Assembly: GCA_032718475.1 (NCBI GenBank)
Contig: JAUCBJ010003632.1
Coordinates: 1-32,358, forward strand
Direction of reading: 5' to 3'
Origin: Nemertoderma westbladi
Taxonomy: Eukaryota; Xenacoelomorpha; Nemertodermatida; Nemertodermatidae
DNA: 32,358 nt
Shown: piece by piece, positions 27,260-32,358 of the stretch
Position numbering within the stretch: the stretch's first letter is position 1
Layout: each line of letters begins with the position of its first letter
The notes under the pieces: generated by a model
The model's database searches: none
What the model was told of the DNA's origin: nothing
What the model saw: only the letters and a program-made list of their open reading frames with translations
Position numbers and translations under genes: made by a program

Positions 27260-27391
27260 CTTCTTTGGCAGGAGTTGCCTTTTTCGTCTTTGGCTTCGCT
27301 GTTTTCGCTTTAATGGCCTCTGCAGCCATCGCTTTGGCAATACCCTTCTTATCTCTTTCATGGAAACATTTGGACACAGGAACAAATACAC
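27260..27391 (-). CDS. Candidate internal exon, lysine/alanine-rich, gene not recognised
   Basis: On the minus strand a pyrimidine-rich tract (TTTCCTTTGTTCCTGCTACAG) ends in AG just before 27391, and a donor GTAACT follows 27260. The 132-bp interval is open in the frame where both flanking introns are phase 1, so it could be skipped without a frameshift. It encodes 44 residues. It begins VFVPVSKCFHERDKKG, then an alanine-rich stretch (IAKAMAAEAIKAK) and a basic tail with Lys-Pro-Lys and Lys-Lys pairs (TAKPKTKKATPAKE). The tail resembles low-complexity nuclear or linker sequences in composition only. Base composition is richer in G+C than its surroundings, as expected of coding DNA. It may belong to the same gene as the ankyrin-like exon at 31570-31752. 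That link is inferred from strand and order, and I cannot name the product. Confidence 0.55.
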
Positions 27392-27511
27392 CTGTAGCAG
27401 GAACAAAGGAAATTTTAAAAATGTAGTTTGGTACATAAAATAATTTTAGTTTAATTAATTCCAATAAGTGAGTCATTGTGTGGTGGGTGCAATGCCCCAC
27501 TCTCCCAAGCA

Positions 27512-27532
27512 CCCCCCCCCCCCCCCCCCCCC
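27512..27532. repeat. Homopolymer C21
   Basis: Twenty-one consecutive C on the plus strand, so G21 on the minus strand. Runs this long can form G-quadruplexes and are often mis-sized in assemblies. A G21 run of the same counted length lies at 29984-30004 in opposite orientation. Confidence 0.9.
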
Positions 27533-27683
27533 AGAATCCTGTATAAATCTACCCGAATGTATGCCACTAGCATCCTTATTAATTATTATAAATGGTAATT
27601 ACAATTAGTTAACAAAAGCTAACCTTTAAATGAAATATATTGACAATCAAGTTTTAAAACCCAATACACCGTACCATCCAGTA

Positions 27684-27716
27684 GGATACGATACGATACG
27701 GATACGATACGGATAC
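27684..27716. repeat. GATAC/GGATAC microsatellite
   Basis: Six GATAC words in direct succession, some preceded by an extra G, giving alternating 5- and 6-bp periods. Confidence 0.85.
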
Positions 27717-27850
27717 AAACGTATTGCACCGTTCAATGACAAAAATGGGCAGGAAATATTTATTATAGCTTAATGAAAATGACATACAATGAAATGAAAT
27801 AAGAAGTGGGGAAAATAATATATTTATATCCCGCCCTAATGATAATGAAT

Positions 27851-27974
27851 AAAGGGTTGGTTACTATAAAGGGTTGGTTACTATAAAGGGATGGTTACTA
27901 TAAAGGGTTGGTTACTATAAAGGGTTGTTTACTATAAAGGGATGGTTACTATAAAGGGTTGGTTACTATAAAGG
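27851..27974. repeat. 17-bp minisatellite, left part
   Basis: Seven units of 17 bp, GGGTTGGTTACTATAAA, with a T/A alternation at the fifth base. It ends at TACTATAAAGG where the reverse transcriptase fragment begins. The same 17-bp unit resumes at 29251, so the retroelement interrupts one array. Confidence 0.95.
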
Positions 27975-29250
27975 ACTGCTCCGTGGAAATCAGAATGGGT
28001 TCCGTAAAGGTCGTGGGACCATGGAGCCCATTTTGGCACTTAGAAGGATAATTGAAGAATTATCAAAAAAGAAAGACAGGCATCTGGCTGTTATCTTTGT
28101 TGACTTCTTCAAGGCCTTTGATTCAGTCTCTCGCTCACGTATGTTCAGCATACTTTCATTATATGGGATTCCTGATGAAATTATTGCAGCAATCAGATCA
28201 GTATACGATGGTTCGACAACATTTGTGTCTACCGTTGACGGTGACACAGAACCATTTGAAGTGTTATGGGGCGTCCTCCAAGGAGACACACTTGCACCAT
28301 TCTTGTTCATTATTGTGGTTGACTATGTTCTACGCATGTCCTTAGATCATCTTAATGATGATGGGGTGATGATAACTCCACCTACTGGCTCCAGAAGTCG
28401 AGGAAATCCTGCCAAGTACCTAACTGATCTAGACTTTGCTGATGACTTAGGAGTACTCTCAGAATCATTAGAGGGAGCCCAACGGCTCCTCAGCTCATTA
28501 GAACATGCTGCTTCTAGTGTTGGTCTTTTTATTAACTCCAGAAAGACCAAAATTCTGACAGTTAACTTTGAAAGACCTCAGCAAGTCTCTGATCGGATGA
28601 GCATAAGCTCAAAGGATGGTATGCTTGAACATGTGGACGACTTCTGTTACCTGGGATCATGGATCCGGAAGTCAGGTGAGGACCTTCGAATACGTAAGGG
28701 AAAGGCATGGGCAGCCTTGAATAGGCTTTCCAGGATTTGGAAGTCACCGAGAATTAATCGGAAACTTAAGGTCCGATTATTTAGAGCAGCAGTAGTTCCA
28801 GTACTCCTCTACGGGAGTCCATGCTGGGCTCTAACTGCTGAGGACACCAAATCTCTGGATGGCACATTCACAAGAATGCTACGCCGGGTTCATTGTGTCA
28901 AGTACAATGCACACATCTCCAACCAGACACTATATAACATTGGAGGTGTCTCATTGGTTCCCCCAAGCTTGACACTAGAACAAAATTGCCTCCGCTTTGC
29001 AGGACATTGCTTTCGGCGTGAGGACCATCCAGTGCATAATCTTGTACTTTGGCAGCCTCATGGAGTGAATAAGCATGGTGGACAGCCCATGACTTTCTTG
29101 AGACGCATCTTAAAGGACACTGGCCTTAAAGATGCGGATGATCTAGCAAATGTCATGGGTGATAGGGAGTTGTGGCGGTGCAATTTTGTTGACAAGCCGG
29201 CACAGCATTCCTAAAAATGCAGCTGCAATGCAGCATGCCGATCCTAGTAG
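27975..29250 (+). mobile_element. 5'-truncated non-LTR (LINE) retrotransposon inserted in a 17-bp array
   Basis: The insert of about 1.28 kb lies between two identical 11-bp flanks, TACTATAAAGG at 27964-27974 and at 29251-29261. These fit a target-site duplication but are also part of the 17-bp repeat, so the duplication cannot be proved from this copy alone. The body holds the reverse transcriptase region from its fingers subdomain to the natural C-terminus and stop, then about 36 bp of 3' sequence without a poly(A) tail. The endonuclease and N-terminal parts are absent, as expected from incomplete target-primed reverse transcription. The lack of poly(A) and the C-terminal region point to an RTE- or CR1-like clade, which I cannot resolve. 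Confidence 0.85.
27976..29214 (+). CDS. Non-LTR retrotransposon reverse transcriptase, C-terminal portion
   Basis: An open frame with no internal stop or frameshift reads in from the 5' truncation point. It passes through NQNGFRKGRGT, a conserved RT fingers motif, reaches the first ATG at 28021, and ends at 29214. Numbering from that Met (397 residues): motif A is FVDFFKAFDSV with Asp28; motif B is WGVLQGDTLAP at about 83-93; motif C is DLDFADDLGVLS with the FADD core at 139-142; and NSRKTKIL at about 172-179 is the following palm segment. The catalytic aspartates 28, 141 and 142 are all present. The thumb/C-terminal part includes VLLYGSPCWALT (about 261-272), and the tail has a conserved GDRELWR motif near 380-386. 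The usual family protein also carries an N-terminal APE-type endonuclease, missing here. The product is therefore a truncated polymerase, with the frame preserved because the insertion is young. No promoter for it is visible. Confidence 0.93.
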   Translation: MLRGNQNGFRKGRGTMEPILALRRIIEELSKKKDRHLAVIFVDFFKAFDSVSRSRMFSILSLYGIPDEIIAAIRSVYDGSTTFVSTVDGDTEPFEVLWGVLQGDTLAPFLFIIVVDYVLRMSLDHLNDDGVMITPPTGSRSRGNPAKYLTDLDFADDLGVLSESLEGAQRLLSSLEHAASSVGLFINSRKTKILTVNFERPQQVSDRMSISSKDGMLEHVDDFCYLGSWIRKSGEDLRIRKGKAWAALNRLSRIWKSPRINRKLKVRLFRAAVVPVLLYGSPCWALTAEDTKSLDGTFTRMLRRVHCVKYNAHISNQTLYNIGGVSLVPPSLTLEQNCLRFAGHCFRREDHPVHNLVLWQPHGVNKHGGQPMTFLRRILKDTGLKDADDLANVMGDRELWRCNFVDKPAQHS

Positions 29251-29438
29251 TACTATAAAGGGATGGTTACTATAAAGGGTTGGTTACTATAAAGGGTTGG
29301 TTACTATAAAGGGATGGTTACTATAAAGGGATGGTTAATATAAAGGGTTGGTTACTATAAAGGGTTGGTTACTATAAAGGGTTGGTTACTATAAAGGGAT
29401 GGTTACTATAAAGGGATGGTTACTATAAAGTTAGTTAC
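29251..29438. repeat. 17-bp minisatellite, right part
   Basis: Eleven units of the 17-bp repeat continue after the retroelement, spaced exactly 17 bp apart. Each contains TATAAAG, a TATA-box-like word. One unit has TTAATATAAAG instead of TTACTATAAAG. The array ends in a partial unit, TTAGTTAC. Confidence 0.95.
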
Positions 29439-29748
29439 AAAAATAAGAAGAATACGACGGATTCCCGCCATACCAACCATGATTCTCCTCGCAGCGGAAG
29501 TAAATAATGTTCTGTACTGTCCCATTATTCTTTCCTTCCTCTTCATCCAACGCAACTCCCGCCCAGAGTCCGGAAGCGAATTCTGTGGTCCCCATGTACT
29601 TCAACGTGCCACTCTAATATTATAAAAGGAAAATAAATCTCGGTAACCGAATATCAACAAGTTTATGATGTTATATGTTAGCACTTGATTTGGATTATAG
29701 TAATCACTTACATGGAACTCGAGAATCAAGGAAGCAACCATTCCTGAA
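29439..29748. other. Unique DNA without a recognised gene
   Basis: Nothing here supports a gene. Short open stretches lack protein-like composition and splice context. Confidence 0.55.
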
Positions 29749-29867
29749 ATTGTAGTGACTCTATTCCCCACTGGAACCCTCTAGAACCAACCTTACTATG
29801 GATTGTAGTGCCTCTATTCCATATCTGGAACCCTATAGAACCAACCTTGCCATGCATGGATTGTAGT
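29749..29867. repeat. Orphan units of the 52/54-bp minisatellite
   Basis: About two diverged units of the repeat that dominates 30448-31568, with the TGGAACCCTCTAGAACCAACC core and GGATTGTAGTG. They are separated from the main array by 580 bp of unrelated sequence. The orphan stops in a different register (GATTGTAGT) from where the main array starts (CTCTAGAACC), so a simple insertion into the array would also need a loss of part of a unit. Confidence 0.85.
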
Positions 29868-30447
29868 TGCAAGCAAAAGCAAATTCCCTTGCATTATCCA
29901 CCCGAAAATGGGACCAGTGGCATTTTACCAATATAGTTGGCGATACGAGATTACCAATAATAATCTCGCCTCATAACCAACTCGGGGGGGGGGGGGGGGG
30001 GGGGCGATACAGGCCCTAAAGCCACAGAGAGAGGTGGGAGGTCAAACCACCTCACAGGGAGAACACAGCTAGTCGAGGCTAGCGGCAGGGGGTAACACTT
30101 ACAGGGAGTGCCAAAGTGACAATTAGTATATAAGCCAATAGCAGGCAGGGGAGCACGTGGGGAAAGATAGGAAAGCATCCATTGGGTAGCAAAAGGCCAA
30201 AGTAGAGTAGAGGTGAAACCAATATCTATGTGTATCAATCATATAGTTATCCCGATTACTGATTTACCGGTCAGTTCATTAATCACAGAGTTGCAGACCG
30301 GTTATAGTTTTAACCATCACTTTATACACTGCTGTTATAATTCTGTTTTGCAATTCCTACCATTATTTGTTATACTTTCTGTGCTATTATCATTGGAACA
30401 TTAACAACGAGAAACACAAACTCAGTTATTTTCCCGACGGCCTTCGG
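29868..30447. other. 580-bp interruption of the 52/54-bp repeat, with a G21 run
   Basis: This segment separates the orphan from the main array. It contains a hairpin at about 29939-29970 (GGCGA...GATTA against TAATCTCGCC with a 5-nt bulge), a G21 run at 29984-30004, and GC-richer DNA to about 30200. I see no terminal inverted repeat, clear target duplication, tRNA-like boxes or coding region, so its origin is unknown. Confidence 0.55.
29984..30004. repeat. Homopolymer G21
   Basis: Twenty-one consecutive G on the plus strand. It is the inverted counterpart of the C21 run at 27512-27532 and sits 2.45 kb to its right, on the other side of the retroelement. Confidence 0.9.
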
Positions 30448-31568
30448 CTCTAGAACCAACCTTTCCATATTGTTGTGACTCTATTCCCCAACTGGAACCC
30501 TCTAGAACCAACCTTGCCATGGATTGTAGTGACTCTATTCCATATCTGGAACCCTCTAGAACCAACCTTGCCATGGATTGTAGTGACTCTATTCCATATC
30601 TGGAACCCTCTAGAACCAACCTTGCCATGGATTGTAGTGATTCTATTCCATATCTGGAACCCTCTAGAACCAACCTTTCCATATTGTTGTTACTCTATTC
30701 CCCAACTGGAACCCTCTAGAACCAACCTTGCCATGGATTGTAGTGACTCTATTCCATATCTGGAACCCTCTAGAACCAACCTTTCCATATTGTTGTGACT
30801 CTATTCCCCAACTGGAACCCTCTAGAACCAACCTTGCCATGGATTGTAGTGACTCTATTCCATATCTGGAACCCTCTAGAACCAACCTTACCATGGATTG
30901 TAGTGACTCTATTCCATATCTGGAACCCTCTAGAACCAACCTTGCCATGGATTGTAGTAATTCTATTCCATATCTGGAACCCTCTAGAACCAACCTTTCC
31001 ATATTGTTGTGACTCTATTCCCCAACTGGAACCCTCTAGAACCAACCTTGCCATGGATTGTAGTGACTCTATTCCATATCTGGAACCCTCTAGAACCAAC
31101 CTTTCCATATTGTTGTGACTCTATTCCCCAACTGGAACCCTCTAGAACCAACCTTGCCATGGATTGTAGTGACTCTATTCCATATCTGGAACCCTCCAGA
31201 ACAAACCTTTCCATATATTGTAGTGACTCTATTCCCCAACTGGAACCCTCTAGAACCAACCTTTCCATATTGTTGTGACTCTATTCCATATCTGGAACCC
31301 TCTAGAACCAACCTTGCCATGGATTGTAGTGATTCTATTCCATATCTGGAACCCTCTAGAACCAACCTTTCCATATTGTTGTGACTCTATTCCCCAACTG
31401 GAACCCTCTAGAACCAACCTTGCCATGGATTGTAGTGATTTTTATTCCATATCTGGAACCCTATAGAACCAACCTTTAAATGGATTGTAGTGACTCTATT
31501 CCATATCTGGAACCATCTAGAACCAACCTTTCCATGGATTGTTGTGACTCTATTCCCCAACTGGAACC
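30448..31568. repeat. Alternating 52/54-bp minisatellite array
   Basis: About twenty-one units of two related types. The 54-bp type reads CTCTAGAACCAACCTTGCC, then ATGGATTGTAGTGACTCTA, then TTCCATATCTGGAACC. The 52-bp type has TTTCCATATTGTTGTGACTC and TTCCCCAACTGGAACC instead. They often alternate, giving a 106-bp dimer, but runs of up to three 54-bp units also occur. Open frames in both directions follow from the repeat and are not called as genes. The array abuts the ankyrin-like exon on its right. Confidence 0.95.
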
Positions 31569-31569
31569 C

Positions 31570-31752
31570 CAGTTGCATCAGTAGGACTTTCCCGCAGACT
31601 CCCTCATAGGTAACGTTATCGTAGTGCGGCATAGTGAACTGGGCTCCGGCCGTGGACAACATGTCGTTGAGTGCCTCTCCATCTGCGTCCTCAGCAATAC
31701 ATTCCAAGGCGATTCGGTCCCGTTTATCTTTGAGTAGAGGATTGGCTCCCGC
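31570..31752 (-). CDS. Candidate exon with an ankyrin-type repeat, partial
   Basis: On the minus strand the acceptor CATAACATTGCAG is followed at 31752 by an open frame in phase 0. It encodes AGANPLLKDKRDRIALECIA, then EDADGEALNDMLSTAGAQFT, and ends near VTYEGVCGKVLLMQL. AGANPLLKDK and the helix pair up to LSTAGA fit the ankyrin repeat pattern, although the usual TPLH is replaced by RIAL. Ankyrin repeats mediate protein-protein binding. The 3' end is uncertain. The frame runs on into the 52/54-bp array without an obvious donor; GTCCTA or an array-borne AAAG|GTTGGT are weak candidates. The exon may therefore end at the array, or be truncated by it. It lies upstream of, and on the same strand as, the candidate exon at 27260-27391. 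Confidence 0.6.
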
Positions 31753-32358
31753 CTGCAATGTTATGTGTTATGACACCGAAGCAGAACTTGAAGGGATAGA
31801 AAACTACTTCAATTTGTTTCAAGCAAATCAGAAACTGGACGCTTTTGAAATTATTTTCTATATTCTAAAACCCGTTTCTTAAAATACCACTTTTCAATTT
31901 CGCGTATTTTAGCACGCTGGTTACATTGGATTTGGAATACATAGGTGACTCACAGCATTACAAACTCATCATTTTATTATAACGTGTTACAAAATGCATC
32001 TCGTTATATCACTATCACTATCTCTAGAATTACAACAAATATGATACTGGACTGGAACCTAAACGTTGGAGGTTCCCAAAACTATTCTACAATAATCTCT
32101 TCTCTTAAACGTTTGGCAACACTTTTTAGAAATTTCAGCGAAAATCAATCCGCAAAATATTAGATCACCCAACCGATAAATATAAATAGATAGATAGATT
32201 TATATATACATTATGCTGTTATGTAAAACAATAACAAATACACCAAACAATGCACCGGTATATAGGGATTGTCCAACATAACAGGATTATCCCTAAAGCT
32301 TTGCAACATATTTCCAAGGGGATGATCCCTTTATGTTACTTGATTACAAATACAATAT
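31753..32358. other. AT-rich DNA, probably intron upstream of the ankyrin-like exon
   Basis: No further exon is convincing on either strand. A plus-strand open stretch at 31945-32163 has low-complexity, AT-driven composition and is not called. A short TAGA microsatellite lies near 32186-32199. Confidence 0.55.
32275..32337. repeat. Imperfect 19-bp inverted repeat (hairpin)
   Basis: AACATAACAGGATTATCCC (32275-32293) pairs with GGGATGATCCCTTTATGTT (32319-32337) at 16 of 19 positions, leaving a 25-nt loop. A competing arm TAGGGATTGTCC (32263-32274) can pair with GGATTATCCCTA (32284-32295) at 10 of 12 positions. The structure could be a fragment of a small inverted-repeat transposon cut by the window end. 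That is inference. Confidence 0.75.

Larger units (their letters stand above)
27392..27850. other. AT-rich non-coding stretch with a C21 run and GATAC microsatellite
   Basis: No gene is supported. It holds a run of 21 C at 27512-27532 and a short GATAC/GGATAC microsatellite at 27684-27716. It would be the upstream intron of the candidate minus-strand exon at 27260-27391. Confidence 0.6.

Noticed and set aside
28052-28345. Second gene overlapping the reverse transcriptase in another frame
   Set aside because: It and the minus-strand frames in this interval are shadows of the strongly supported RT frame and have no protein-like motifs.
29951-30238. Minus-strand proline-rich open frame
   Set aside because: Its proline run is simply the G21 homopolymer read on the other strand. 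No homology or splice support is visible.
30422-31384. Repetitive proteins encoded by the 52/54-bp array
   Set aside because: Frames occur on both strands and follow the 106-bp period. They break at each irregular unit and have no splice or start context.
30448-31568. Heat-shock elements in the 52/54-bp units (GAA words 10 bp apart)
   Set aside because: The nearest TTC lies one base out of the 5-bp register required, so the arrangement does not match a canonical element.

Overview
The window is eukaryotic genomic DNA, most likely from an invertebrate animal. The support is: exon-like blocks bounded by GT/AG splice signals, an AT-rich non-coding background, a LINE-type reverse transcriptase fragment, and several unrelated tandem-repeat families. 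No prokaryotic operon, rRNA, tRNA or CRISPR locus is visible. The species cannot be named from sequence alone.

About 85% of the window is tandem repeat. (1) Bases 1-23797 are one minisatellite/satellite array with a 38-bp unit and a 42-bp form carrying an extra CAAA. The left edge lies outside the window. Every standard unit carries a perfect 7-bp inverted repeat (CCTACTG...CAGTAGG) around a 13-nt loop. The order of 38- and 42-bp units works as a barcode. It reveals nested higher-order duplications: a 2143-bp tandem duplication, a 770-bp one, a 572-bp one, a 198-bp triplication, staggered copies at 2.7-6.0 kb, and a roughly 960-bp block found twice exactly 14,537 bp apart. (2) Bases 23798-24320 are non-repetitive, starting with a CpG-rich stub that follows the array edge. 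(3) Bases 24321-26848 are a 50-bp minisatellite whose unit contains two matches to the NF-Y/CCAAT-box consensus and which decays toward its right edge. (4) Bases 27260-27391, minus strand, look like an internal phase-1/phase-1 exon with clean splice sites. (5) Bases 27851-29438 are a 17-bp minisatellite split by a 5'-truncated non-LTR retrotransposon fragment with an uninterrupted reading frame and an intact RT active site. (6) Bases 29749-31568 hold a minisatellite alternating 52- and 54-bp units, with an orphan two-unit outpost separated by 580 bp containing a G21 run. (7) Bases 31570-31752, minus strand, look like an exon with an ankyrin-type repeat and a good acceptor. The window ends in AT-rich DNA with a strong imperfect hairpin.

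The two minus-strand exons may belong to one gene running right to left, which would place the 17-bp and 52/54-bp arrays and the LINE fragment in an intron. That is inference. Long open frames inside the 38/42-bp array exist on both strands because a 42-bp unit is frame-neutral and lacks stops in several frames. I do not regard them as genes. I found no convincing new multi-gene system. The unusual content is the repeat architecture itself.
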